Positions 37,326 to 48,533 of a DNA stretch of 64,000 nucleotides are shown piece after piece. The notes under the pieces are model-generated. The model was not told the origin of the DNA. It saw nothing but the letters and a program-made list of their open reading frames with translations, and made no database searches. Source of the DNA: Paramacrobiotus metropolitanus (taxonomy: Eukaryota > Tardigrada > Eutardigrada > Parachela > Macrobiotidae). The stretch is from positions 186,001 to 250,000 of the forward strand of contig NW_026570293.1 in the NCBI RefSeq assembly GCF_019649055.1. Reading direction: 5' to 3'. Every line of letters begins with the position of its first letter. Position 1 is the stretch's first letter. The position numbers were made by a program, and so were the translations under genes.

Positions 37326-39275
37326 ATGCCTCAAACACGGGCAAAAACGCTTAAAGAGGCAAAGGATATTTTTGAGGAATTGACAAACAGACCACACCGA
37401 GAGATTGACATCGTTTGTCTTCCACCGGAAGCTGGTGTGTGCTCGGATACAGAGGATATTGATGAAAATGATCTGAGACCGCAAATGCCCAAAGATGTGG
37501 CTGGAGATCTCGATGTTTGCTACGAGACTGATTCAGAGGCCGAAGACGGTCCAGCTCCAAAGCGAAAGAAAGGCGTCATTCTCCGGCCGGAAGTAGACTG
37601 GAAGCCTGACGAGAGCGCTGTCGTGCCATTTCCAGAGCACACGGGAGAAATGCCGAGGAAGCTTGCAAACGAACATCCAGAGCTGATCAGCAAGACACCT
37701 TTGGAACTTTTTAAGATGTATTTTGATGATATTGTAGCGACTCATATTATTACGGAATCCGAACGATATGCCAGACAGAACAACGCTGATTTCCAGCTTC
37801 CCATGCGTGATCTTTTTTTGTTCATCGGGATACTCTTGTACAGCGGAATTGTGCAGCTGCCTACTACGAGACACTTCTGGATGCGCTCCGCATTGTTCAG
37901 CTTTCCGGCCGTTTCTTCGAGGATGTCATGTAAACGATTCGAGGTGAGCAAAGGCAAATAAATTTTGTTGGTGCAGTTTTGCCGTCACCTGGGGCGGGTG
38001 CAATATAAGCAGTATTTTTTTATTGTGGAATCAGGATAAGGTCTTGTCGCTTCGGACATAAAACATACGGCACGTACTTCCGGTTGCAGGAACCCATCAA
38101 AAAACGCATTTGTTCATCGACACCCTGGGTGGTTGGCAGTAATAATTTAATTTTATTTTTTCTAGAAAATTAAAAAATATTTCCATTTGGCCGACAACGA
38201 TCACTTGGATCCGGAGGATAAAATGGCCAAAGTTAACCCCTTCTTCACTCTTCTGAAGGAAAAACTTCTTCAGTTCGGGATTTTTGATCCGTTTTTTAGC
38301 GTTGATGAAGAAATGATTCCTTATTTCGGGCACCATTCTTGCAAAATGTTCATGAGAGGCAAACCATGCCGGTTCGGGTACAAGCTCTGGGTGTTGTGTG
38401 GATCACGGGGATATCCGTACACATTTTTCGCGTATACTGGAAAAGATGCTACGGGCAAGGATGTTGCCGAACTATTGAAGCCACTTGGATCTCGAGTTGT
38501 TTTGAAATTGTTGTCTGTGGTCAAGTGTCCAGATGCACACTGTGTGTTCTTCGATAATTTCTTTACGTCTTATGCGCTTTTGGAGGAATTGCGAGCGCTC
38601 GGTTTTAGAGCCACCGGCACAGCGCGTGAAAATCGTCTGAAGAAATGTCCGTTTCCGGACAACAAAAAATTTAAAAAAACTGAACGTGGTAGCCACGCTG
38701 CCTGTTGCACGGCCAATGTGATTGCTGTGAAGTGGCATGACAATACCGCAGTATGCCTCGCGTCCAACTACGATACCGTTACACCTCTTGGAAAGGCAAA
38801 GCGATAAAGTCGCGCCGCGAAGAAGAAGGTTTTAATTGACCAGCCGCGGATGATTGCCAACTATAATAAACATATGGGTGGTGTTGACCTTTGTGACCGG
38901 TTTATTAGTAACTTCCGGCCGATGCTGCGTTTCAAAAAGTGGTGGTGGCCACTTTTTTCAAACTCCATTGCCATGATCGCGGTTGCGGCATGGCGAGTTC
39001 ATGGTGAAGTAGGAGGCAAACTCACACAAATTGAGTTTCTTTCGCAGCTGGTTGAAGAACTGCTGATGTGTGATGCGCCGCCGATCACTACTGCAACTGG
39101 ACCGTCGACTCCAATTTCTGATGCCGCCCGCTACGACAGTTGTAGCCACATCCAGGAAAAATGCAAGCCCGGACGATGCAGGCAGTGTAAACGCAACTCA
39201 GCGTGTCAGAAATGCAGCAAGTGCAATGTTAAATTACACAAGGACTGCTTTGTGAAGTACCATATGCCAGAGTAA
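37326..39275 (+). pseudogene. piggyBac transposase, copy 1 (single in-frame stop)
   Basis: Exon 1 is 37326-37943 and exon 2 is 38166-39275. The intron GTGAGC...TTCTAG is phase 0 and restores the family motif RFE...YFHLADND. The acidic N-terminus precedes the DDE_Tnp_1_7 catalytic core. The three expected aspartates are in VDEEMIPYFG, VFFDNFFTS and MGGVDLCDRF. The C-terminus is the cysteine-rich zinc domain (KCKPGRCRQCKRNSACQKC) that binds element ends in piggyBac. A TAA at 38805-38807 interrupts exon 2 between the second and third catalytic aspartates and is shared with copy 2. The remaining frame is open throughout. The transposase normally excises and inserts elements at TTAA. Confidence 0.85.
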
Positions 39276-39683
39276 CGGAAGTTTTAAAACTACTATTGCT
39301 AGTATCGTTTATTTTGGGTTTTATACCTGTATTATTGTTCAAAATGCTTGAGAACGAGTTTTGGGCGTTTTTAGTTTTTTGCTGACCAGTGGTCAATTTG
39401 TTGACCACTTCTGTATTCCTGTTTTAAAGTGCTTTTTTTGTATTGTATAACGAAGTTATTGCGCTGACATAATGCCTATTTGCTTAATTATTACAGAATT
39501 AAACGTTTTTCTGCCGTAGACTGTCCATGGGCATTGGCGTTGGCAAACGACATGCTCACCACCACTGACCTATGGTCAGCACAAGCTCACAAAAAATTCC
39601 CTGTCTTAATTGATTTTTTTCATCGGGAAATCCCGATTTTCAAAAGGAAATTCGCACTCCTTCGGGTACCGCCCGCTGGAGGG

Positions 39684-39854
39684 TTAATATAATTAAATAT
39701 AATATAATTACATTAATATAAATACCAGGCAAATGGAAATTTTTTTGGTTAGTTTACACAATTTTAGCCTTTTTTTGGTTTGGTTTAATGAGGATGATAA
39801 AGAATTAAAGTTACCCAACCTAGTAGGAATCGAACCCAGGACATACAGTACAAT
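39684..39854 (-). repeat. SINE-like repeat, copy 2 (right part, split by piggyBac)
   Basis: Reverse-complement match to 34521-34690, including GGTTCGATTCC and TTGGGTAACTTTAATTC. Its AT-rich tail continues on the other side of piggyBac at about 36016-36042 (TATAAATAACCTTTTAA). This shows that the transposon landed within the repeat. Confidence 0.7.
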
Positions 39855-40959
39855 CTTAAAAACAGACGTACCAGACTTTGTGTAATTAACCTAAAACAAA
39901 TATAATTATCCGCATGTGCCCTTAAGAAACGTCATACCCTTAAGAAACTCAAGAACGCAAGACACATTAGAAATTAAATTGGTTTACCAAAACCCTAGCT
40001 CGACTTCGTGAAATTTTGGCATCGCCGTATTCGACTTTGTGCCGGTCGACGAAAACTTCCTTCAATTTTTCCAACTAAAAACAAGCCTACCTTGCCTGGA
40101 CCTGTGGCCAGTTGTGGACCACTCAGCAGCGGAAAACGGACGAGGAACAATGCGTCACTCAGTACCTGCCGACAATTGCCCCCCGACGGCTCCAGACCGT
40201 TCCGTTTACATGCCTCCACTGCCCATCTGAAAGCAAGTATTTCAATTGGCATCCGAACTCTATTAACAAATCCCTAACAACATAAAAATACCGGTAATAA
40301 CAAATTCCAAATAACCACACACAATTTTAGAAAAATATCTCCGGCCTGATTGTTACCTGTCAACGGCCATGTAGACGACATTCTCTTCCGCGGATAGAAC
40401 GCGGCGCTGCAGAATCATCTTCAGAATGTCGTGCGTGATGGTCGTGAACGACTCTGACCGCAGAATGAGGTCGGTCTCCATTTCCACCAGCTGCAAACAC
40501 TCTTCCACTACATGGTCCGCCTGCCACTGGACAGCCTGCAATACGCGGTTTCGCAGAACGATTTATAACTGTCGTGTGCCAATCAGCGCGGCAAAGAAGG
40601 GCCTGCTTTACCTGCTCCAAGATGGCTATACAGTTTTGGGCATTCAACTGGGCAGCCACGAAATCCGAGCAAATGGCGGTTAGCTGAGGTAAATCGTACT
40701 TGTCCGCACAGCGAATAGTCGGGAAGACGTTGTCCATGGTGAGATTGTCTTTATCCACGGCATCAGTGTACATGCAGCTGTAAGATACACATAACTTAAA
40801 TAACATACTCCGTTCATATTAAACTATGAAATTATTATTAAACTATGAAATTTTCATATTATTAATGAAATTCGACGGTAATATATAAATCAAATTTACG
40901 GTAATGTATAAATGAGTTAAAGACTTAAAGTAGGTCTAAAAGGAATTAAATCAGGGTTA

Positions 40960-41130
40960 GACTACAGGCACCCCTTTCACCCCCGATCTTTATAAACACC
41001 CCTCTTGCACCCTGTTTTACTATAGGTACCCCTTTTCTATTAGACTTAATTAATCGAAAAGTGCCTATAGTCTAAGTGGGTGCGAAAGGGGGTGCCTATA
41101 GATAACGGGGACGAAAGGGAGTGCCTCTAG
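40960..41130. repeat. Inverted-repeat element in intron 2 of copy G
   Basis: CTACAGGCACCCCTTTCACC at the left is mirrored by GGGTGCGAAAGGGGGTGCCTATAG-type sequence at the right, with further internal copies of GGTACCCCTTT and AAAGTGCC. It is small and non-coding and may be a MITE. Target duplications are unclear. Confidence 0.5.
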
Positions 41131-41761
41131 CCATTTGCTAAAATTAAATTAATGTAACAATTCACAATAATGCCCCACCCCCCCCCCACCATATCCTAAG
41201 GCGCCTTTCCTCCATGCCTCCCCAGGCAAGTGATGTGTAATGCATCAATACAAATTACAACAGGAATTACAGGATCATATAATTGTTGTTTATGGTTAGT
41301 AACATTATTTACGCACCTGAGCATATTGGCAAAAGCGTCGGGAATGCAGTCGGGAATGTCAACCTGCGGACCCTTTTCGGGCACGCTGCCGTAGAACATC
41401 CTATAGAACACCGGGCTGCGAATACTCACAATGTACCTGCAGAGCCAGAGAATTAGCGAAGATAACGTCATAACAAAGAACTGCAGGTGGACATGCATAC
41501 TTGTGAGCTTTAAAGACCCTTGCAGCGCCAAAATCTCCACCGACGGAGAACTGCACATCGCTCAGATCTCCACTGACTAGCGTTTCCTTGGTGCAGCTAT
41601 ACAGTCCCGAGAAAGGATCGCGTCGCTCATGTGGTGTCGATTCAGAAAGATTCTGGGACGTCATTTGCGTGTTGATCATGCCAGAATCTGGCAACAGGCT
41701 ACGAATACACACAACGACCACTAACGCCACAAGTCAACAACAACCCTGCAATGATCAGTAA

Positions 41762-41811
41762 GCTCAAGCGAAGTAGAAATAATCTTGCAGGCTGAAGTAG
41801 GAATGCGGTCC
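41762..41811 (-). promoter_or_regulatory. Conserved upstream block, copy G
   Basis: Read on the minus strand: CCGCATTCCTACTTCAGCCTGC, then ATTTCTACTTCGCTTGAGC, about 100 bp before the ATG of copy G. It matches the blocks upstream of copies A and C. Confidence 0.45.
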
Positions 41812-42575
41812 ACTCTGCAGGATAAGGTGATAGGAACAAGGGAGAATGTACAGTACCGTATTTAGTGTAGAATGTTTAGAAATTAGTGTCTTTTTACATT
41901 TTAGTCAGTTTAGTGGAGAATATTTCAGAAAGTGCTATGTACAAGTCGATTATGACAGAGTCGCCATGCGGAGACAAACCAACGTTCATCCCAATGTCGT
42001 ACTGTGGCGGCTGTCATCCGAAAATCCGATTTACTGACACTTGGGCGGTGTGGCTTGCGTTTTTGTCTAAAAGTACTGACTTTAGCAAGCTGCCGCAAGT
42101 CAACTTTAATTAAAAATCTCTTGTACCAAGGTGATGAAACAACCAACAGATAAACCAGGCCCCTTTGCTGAAATAATTATTACCGACAGCGCCAGGAGTA
42201 ATAAGTAGGGTTTCAAAAGACGAGTCTTAAGCGAACACAAAGGGTTAAAGTAATCGCGCACTGCAGTAACCACTTCGCACAATGAACTCACAACGTTTGT
42301 CAGCGTGAGCAGCTCCTCAAAACTTTCACATGGCCAAAACAACAGCGACATCTAAGGTGCATGTCTTAAATTTAATGGCATTCTCGTAAAGTACACAAAA
42401 ACATATTGAAGCACGCGCAGACTTAGCATATAACATATTTATCACGCAAACATTGGTTACCCATCTAACTGCGAAAGAGTCATCCTAAAAACACACTTCC
42501 TGGTGCACGGTTGTCCAGATGGTTGTAGACATCAAGCAGATTAAACCAAGATACACAAGCTAGCCTCCGCTGCAT

Positions 42576-45500
42576 CTAACCGAGCCCAGGGATCCAGTTC
42601 GCTTTATTGGCTTTCCAGGTCGCGACCTGGGTTGCGTGGAGCAGCAGTTCGGAGAAGGTACAGTACCCCTCATCACGCTCGTTGTAGCGGATACGATGAT
42701 GGGTCTCGCGGTGCAGTGTCATGTAGGTGCCGTTGCGCGGCCCCTGTCCCACGTCAGTATACATCGGTTGGCCGCTTTTCAGGATATCCGTCGCCCGCAC
42801 CACCTTCTCGGCCGCCAAACTATCCTCCTGGCCGCTGGCGCACCACTTCACCACCACGCGCGCCTGCCGCGTCCCGACAATCTTGGCCGACTGCCACCAC
42901 CTGCCGGACGGGCTTTCAGCGAACACCTCCTCCCCCGGCTTGAACTCCAGCTGGCCGATGCGCAGGGCCGCACAGCCGCGCCATTCCGTAGGGAAGGGCA
43001 GCGGCGGCTGAACGCCGCCGTTCTGGTGTATGAAGATACTCAACAACTCGCTTTCCAGCAGTAGACCAGTCTGTCAAGGGAAGAGAAAGCGTCAGGAATT
43101 AAACTGCCATACTCTCACCGTCCCATGTGTAGTGCAAGCAGGATGCTTACACTGTAGGACTGTCCCAAACGGATTGTGCATAGAGCTCAATAAATTAAAA
43201 AATATTCAGATTACTTGTTCGTTTATTTGTTTAATCACCTTAATGTCTACAACGATCAGAAACCTGCACGAGGTTGTGGACAAACGTAGAAGATCATCCA
43301 AGTTCTCCCAAAATAGCGCAGCCCGAGCACATAATAAGCAACACTGAACACTCAACTGCATCAGCTCTAATGAGCGTCAGAAAAATGGTGACAGTACAGT
43401 CCCCACTGGCAATGACTGTGTGGTCATACTTTCTTGACCTTATGAGATTTTTTAAGACCATGCAATCCGGGCTTTGAAATATTTTCGCGCTTCTTCAAAA
43501 TACGCAGCACTCCAAATAAGCGCATGTGTTTGGTTCTGAATTCAACCAACAACCATTGCCAAAATATGCAGGAAGGTAACTTCTAAGTAATATTTGATTT
43601 TCGTATGAACGATTTGTGGGCCACTTGGCTCGAGTTCAGTCATGCAGCAAGAGCGTTTCCCGTATGAAAAGCGCATCGAAATATGCTGCGACGGGCTCAC
43701 CTTGGCGGGACCTTCGGCCAGTTGCGCGCCGTTCAAGAGCGGAAAGCGGACCAGGAATAGCGCCCTGCCCAGCATCTTCCGACGATTAGTCCCGGAGGGC
43801 TCCAGATCGCTCCGTTTACACGCCTCCACGGCCCATCTGCAACATGATGACAGAGCACATGATTTCTGCGTGCGAGGAACTTACTACAGTTCATCAGGGA
43901 ATTTTGGCCTCAGAGGCGTAAACAGAGGGTGTGGCTTTCACAGCCAAACAAAAAACGAGAATGTTTTGGCTCTGTGCATCCCCTACATCTATTCTACCCA
44001 TACATTCATCTATACAGGAGAAAAATCAAAGTGCAGCAGTAAGTACAGCAGCCAACAGGTACAGTACGCATACAACCACAACCACGCATTCGTACAGTAA
44101 GTTTAAGCCTCAAATTTACTGTACGAGTAGTGAATGCAATTTTTGCCTCACTCTTTGAGGCAAAAATTGCCGAACTACAAGAAATAAACTACTGCATCAT
44201 CACCCTACAATAAACAAATGCTTCGATTATCACACCGAAAACATTTGCCGTATAAAGAAATATATGTCTCAGAAAACAAACATTTTGTGTCCGCTGTATA
44301 CAAGTACCGTTCAACGGCCAAATAGATGGCGTTCTCTTCCGCGGAGATGGCGCTGCGCTCCAGTACCATCTTCAACGTGTCCTGCGCGATGGCCGTGAAC
44401 TGCTCCGACTTCAAAATGACATCGCTCTGTAATTCCACCAGCTGCAAGCATTTCTCCACAATGTCGTCAACTTTCCACTGAATGGCCTGCAAAAGTCATA
44501 ATAACCGAAAACATTGCACGGTAAAAATCCACGCGGTAGAAGAATATTACCAGCTCCAGCAAGGCCATACAGTTCTCGGCATTCAACTGGGTGGCAACGT
44601 ATTCCGCGCAGATGAGATCCAGCTGCGGCAAATCGTACTTGTCGGCACAGCGCATCGTCGGGAAAACGTTATCCACGGTGAGTTTCTTCACTTTATCGGT
44701 GTACATGTAGCTGTACGAGTACAAACATAACACAATGAGTGTGAGCCACTCTGCATGCCTTCACGACGGTGTACGTGCTGCCACGCAGTGTACAGATAAG
44801 TACCCATCCTCTGTACCTCAGCATGTTCTCAAACGCATCGGGCATGCAGTCGGAAATGTCAATCTGCGAGCCTTTCTCGGGCACACTGCCGTAGAACATC
44901 CTATAGAACACCGTGCTGCGAATGCTGACGATATACCTACAGAGCCACAATGTTAGGAAAGATAATCGGGCGAAGGGATGCTGAGCCTGTATACTTGTGC
45001 GCTGGAACACCGGTCCCGCATCGCTGTCAAACTGCTGAGCGGCTTTGGGCGCCATCCGCAGGCACTCGCCAACGGTAAACCGAAGAAGGTTACGTGTGGT
45101 GACGATGGCCGGGTCCAGGAGGCGCACCGCGGCGTCCCAGGCGTCGAGTTGTTCCTTACTACCCTGGGCGTACTGAAACGGGTTAACGGTAAGGACGGCT
45201 TCCAGGCGGGCCACCATCTCGGGATTATCGTGACGGAAACGGGTCACGCGGCGGCGCATGACTGCAAACAAATAACATTGTCAAGTAACACCGAAAACCG
45301 ACTTCAGATTCGTGCTCAGCGCATCAAATAACCCCTAAGAAACGGGTTTCAAGCCATTTCACCACGCAGTTATCGAGATCTCAAAACATGTCGAAAATGT
45401 GACATTTCGATAACTTTTCACGGTAAAATTTTTTTTCACGGTAAAATAAAAAAAATACCAACAGATGGCATATTGTCCAAGAAAACACTACGTAAGTTAG

Positions 45501-48500
45501 GTAACCTAATGGCATAATAAATCTATGCCTCAATGACAAGAAAGGCATCGGAGAAGTGTTATCCGAGGTAATCAAACCAAAAAACGTATGAAAATTTTCT
45601 GAACTGGGAAACGCATGTTTTCACAGCCTCGTAACAATATCTCCGGTTACGGGGTTTCGCTCCTCGCACTGTTGCTTGATATAGCAATGATAAAAGAATA
45701 GTTATTATCACCATAATGCAATTCTGCACAAACTAGAAGGTCACCCTCTGGTCATCACAAATACAAGCAACCATTCTGCGAGCAACATTAAAATTTACAG
45801 AATGTAAATTCGAAATAAACGCCGGCAGCATGAAACCGGCCGAAAAATTCCGGACGAGGCGAAAATTAATGCCAGTAAACCGGGCAAACCTCCGGTGCTT
45901 GCGTCGCGACCCAAAGTTACGAGTACTTACGTTTTCGATGATCTTTTGGCTCGTAACTCGCGTCACTATCCTCTGCGCCAGCATCCAGCAGTGTATCCGC
46001 ATCTTCCTCTTCTGTTCAAAATAAATATTAGAAAAACTCACTGGGGAAGTGCACCGCTGCTGGCTGGCACTAAAAGACCCAAGCCAAGCAGGATACCGAA
46101 TTTCTTTTACCACATTTATAAGAATTTGATTGTTCCATATTCGATTTTGTTATAATGAACGTGTCGATTCTCTCAGGATTATTTGCTGCAAAAATTTTAA
46201 CTGCGTGATCGATAAAAGTCCTATTTCTTCAGAGTAAAGGACCTTCGCTTCGCTGCGATGGTCGATAAATCAACCGAGCGATAAATTACCGTGCTCTATG
46301 TCCATTTCCGGGTCCGTAACGACATTCACATGGTTCAGATCTTCGTTGTCATCATCCGTTATGTTTCTTTCGGGAAAAATTGAATCCTGCGTTTCCGGTG
46401 GAAGGAGATCATCGGCGCCGCTCAACATGACATTTTCATCCGGCGAACTGGGCAAAGCAGACTCGCCAACGAGATCATCACCGTGCAATTGCGGCAGGAC
46501 ATCGTCACCAGCGTTCAGCTGGTGCATGGCTAAAAAAATACAAACTTTAATAGGCAATTTAGTTTATTAAGTCGCCTATTAAAATTATTAGGCAAAAATT
46601 TATTAGGCAATTTTATTAGGCAATTTATTTTCTGATTTATTAGGCAAAAGCCATCAAAATAACGAAAGATCCAGTCCCAGGCACACCACTTTGCAGTTAA
46701 AATTTAGATATTAAAAAGACGTCCAAAATCGCTATCCTCCCATGGGTAACAGGCGAAACACTTAACACAGCCGTAGCTTTTACCCTGATATGGCTAACGC
46801 AAGCTAAATTTCAGTGAATATTTCCATCGAATTTTTTTACCAAATATTTATTTTGATCATTATGATCTCCGTTTTCACCAAAATAATATTATCACCAGGT
46901 GTAACAACTCACCCGACTGATTATCAGCTTTTTTAAGCCGCTTCGTGACCTTCATCTCCTGGGCATAACGGGCCGAGTACCAGACCCTCAGTTCTTCCCC
47001 ACCGATGATCTCTCTCATCGCCATAAAATACACTTGTCCGCCCATATCGTACACACTCAAATTCCGCTCGGCCGTGTTGCGGGCCAAGCGAACGAACTGC
47101 ATCCAGTTGCAGCCGTGCAGAGACTCCGTGTGGCAGCCTGCATCCCTGTGCAGCGTGGAACGGTCATCAAGGGTGGAAAGGGTCCGCTGCAGCTTCGCGT
47201 GGGAACAGGTTACGCCACGCATCGGGCCCATGACGGTGCGGGCGGCAATGCGACACCGCGCGCGAACGCCGCTCGGAACAGCTGCAAAGGATATCATAAC
47301 TGACATATACGGTGCCATAGTACAAGCAAGGAGCACCAAGGTCCAAGATAGCGCACAGGTAATAAAACAAATAAAAATGTAAAACAACATAGTAAAATTT
47401 GTAATATAAATCAAAAGCACGATACAGTAACGTTCTTTTTGCAGTCTTTCTTACCATCAGCCTGCTTTCGAATGAAGGAGAGGGATGAGGGGAGCGTGGC
47501 CAGCGCCAAGGGCAGCACCTTGGTATCGGGGATCCGCCGCGAATGCACCGGGCACGGCTCATCCGGGACATTCCGGGAGCAGTAAACGCAGCCACCGTTG
47601 GATTGCGTAGTTCCGTTATTTTCTGATCTGCACCCTAAAACATACAGATAACTTTCAATACTTCGATTGCAGTACTTTCGCATTCCGAACATTCAGCAAT
47701 ATGGATTCGCCGCACTGCAGACTCGAGACACGATATTCTCCGCGTTGTTGCACAGCAGCACAGGAAGAAATTTTGGGAAAATTCATTATGTGATAATTTG
47801 CGTTGTTGTACAAGCTCGTAATAAAAAAAAACCACAAGCTTTCTTTAATGTGGAAAGCAACGCAGAGGATGCCCTGTCTCTGGTGTGCTGTACGCGAATC
47901 CGTACTCTGTGAGAGTGTTCGGAATGCGGTAAACGTCCCAAGTACTGCTTTTAAAGTTAAATTTGCAGTAACCTAGAACTGGAAAAATGGCATCAAGGAC
48001 CCCCCCTCGCAAGCACGATGCCTACCTTTCCTCGATTTCGTTCCGAAATCCAACGATAATGCTGCTGGCGACGGGCATGTGGCAGCAGGCATGCTGGAAA
48101 ATGCTTGGGCTGCAACGGCAGCAGAACCTTCCGAAGATGCTGCACCATGCAGCTGTGCATCGGGTTCTTGTGCAACAAACATCAGCAGATAGGAAGGAGC
48201 GTTCACTGTTGTAACCGCTGCATTAGAACATTCTTGCGTATCCACAACCCTTGGACTCTTCTTCGACGGCACAGCATCACGTACTAATAATCGACGTCTG
48301 CCACTTTCTCCACATAATGCCAACTGATAAGCAAAATTGAAATCAGAAGCATTAAAATGCTCCGAACAAATTACTGCTTGTGAAGATGGTTCTTTAGCCT
48401 GCTCACAAAAACTATACCATTCTTCCCAACGACTCAGCTCTTTCTCTTTACAAGGAAAAGAATGCCAACTCAACTTCTTATCAGCCCCTCGACGATTTTC

Positions 48501-48533
48501 GCACGTATAAACAAAACATCTCATTTTCGCCAT
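42576..48533 (-). CDS. Chimeric THAP - PR/SET - SANT-like - (partial BTB) - BACK - Tudor-like protein
   Basis: Exons: 48026-48533, 47455-47634, 46913-47281, 46290-46529, 45931-46011, 44817-45261, 44551-44710, 44308-44486, 43701-43836, 42576-43070. They sum to 2793 bp, an unbroken 930 aa. Residues 1-90: THAP zinc finger (RCFVYTC, VICSEHF, AVPS). 170-229: zinc knuckle (CVYCSRNVPDEPCPVH). 230-352: PR/SET domain (CNWMQFVRLARN, EELRVWYSARY). Next come two acidic exons, then a SANT-like domain (VNPFQYAQGSKEQLDAWD). All introns of this upstream half are phase 1. The frame then runs without splicing through a former 58-bp BTB intron (44937-44994) into BTB exon 2. The complete BACK and tail exons follow (LGRALFLVRFPLL, RWWQSAKIVG). 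BTB exon 1 is missing. If the 58-bp intron is removed, the frame breaks. The upstream half is chromatin-type; the downstream half is adaptor-type. Confidence 0.7.
43958..44104 (+). repeat. Dispersed repeat, copy 1 (in intron of the chimeric gene)
   Basis: GAATGTTTTGGCTCTGTGCA...AAATCA-AGTGCAGCAGTA...CAGTAAGTTTAAG matches 49228-49344 in the same orientation. It is non-coding and its class is unknown. Confidence 0.45.
44136..44170. repeat. Perfect 15-bp hairpin
   Basis: GCAATTTTTGCCTCA and its exact reverse complement are separated by CTCTT. It lies within an intron of the chimeric gene. Confidence 0.8.
46048..46254 (-). repeat. Dispersed repeat, copy 2 (intron of the chimeric gene)
   Basis: Reverse-orientation partner of 26639-26843. 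Both ends match (AGTGCACCGCTGCTGGCTGG at one end, GGACCTTCGCTTCGC at the other), while the interior is diverged. It sits entirely between two exons of the PR/SET half. Confidence 0.5.
46545..46632. repeat. TTATTAGGCAATTT-type tandem motif
   Basis: Five or so irregular copies of (A/T)TTAGGCAA separated by 12-25 bp, just upstream of the acidic exon. A related AATAGGCAATGAA occurs in the hairpin at 50123-50183. Confidence 0.5.

Larger units (their letters stand above)
36043..39683 (+). mobile_element. piggyBac element, copy 1
   Basis: 3641 bp bounded by TTAA at 36039-36042 and 39684-39687. The outer bases are CCC at the left (CCCGTTGACGGGC) and GGG at the right (GCCCGCTGGAGGG), forming the short imperfect terminal inverted repeats of piggyBac elements. 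It carries a spliced transposase gene on the plus strand and a small spliced open frame on the minus strand. It is inserted in an inverted SINE copy within intron 5 of BTB copy G. The second copy, at 55487-59128, is nearly identical. Confidence 0.93.
35263..41664 (-). pseudogene. BTB-BACK gene, copy G, with piggyBac in intron 5 and a stop in exon 6
   Basis: Exons: 41501-41664, 41317-41436, 40612-40777, 40357-40535, 40091-40226, and exon 6 at 35263-35829. Exons 1-5 are fully open with canonical sites: BTB (PHERRDP, SGDLSDVQFSVGG) and BACK (LSDALFLVRFPLL). Exon 6 lies 4.26 kb away on the same strand with matching phase, because piggyBac copy 1 (3.64 kb) sits in intron 5. Exon 6 has one in-frame TAG at 35692-35694 (a CAG to TAG type change). 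Otherwise it keeps the tail motifs CWWEPAKIVG, VLVAWCSDGD and VEAWKAKGG plus the SQNKRG extension. Without the stop it would be 443 aa; with it, about 300 aa lacking the tail. It is closest to pseudogene D. It could still express a BTB-BACK-only protein. Confidence 0.75.

Noticed and set aside
37326-39275. Domesticated host piggyBac-derived gene
   Set aside because: The frame is inside a complete element with TTAA duplications and a near-identical second copy, so it is a mobile transposase and not a domesticated gene.
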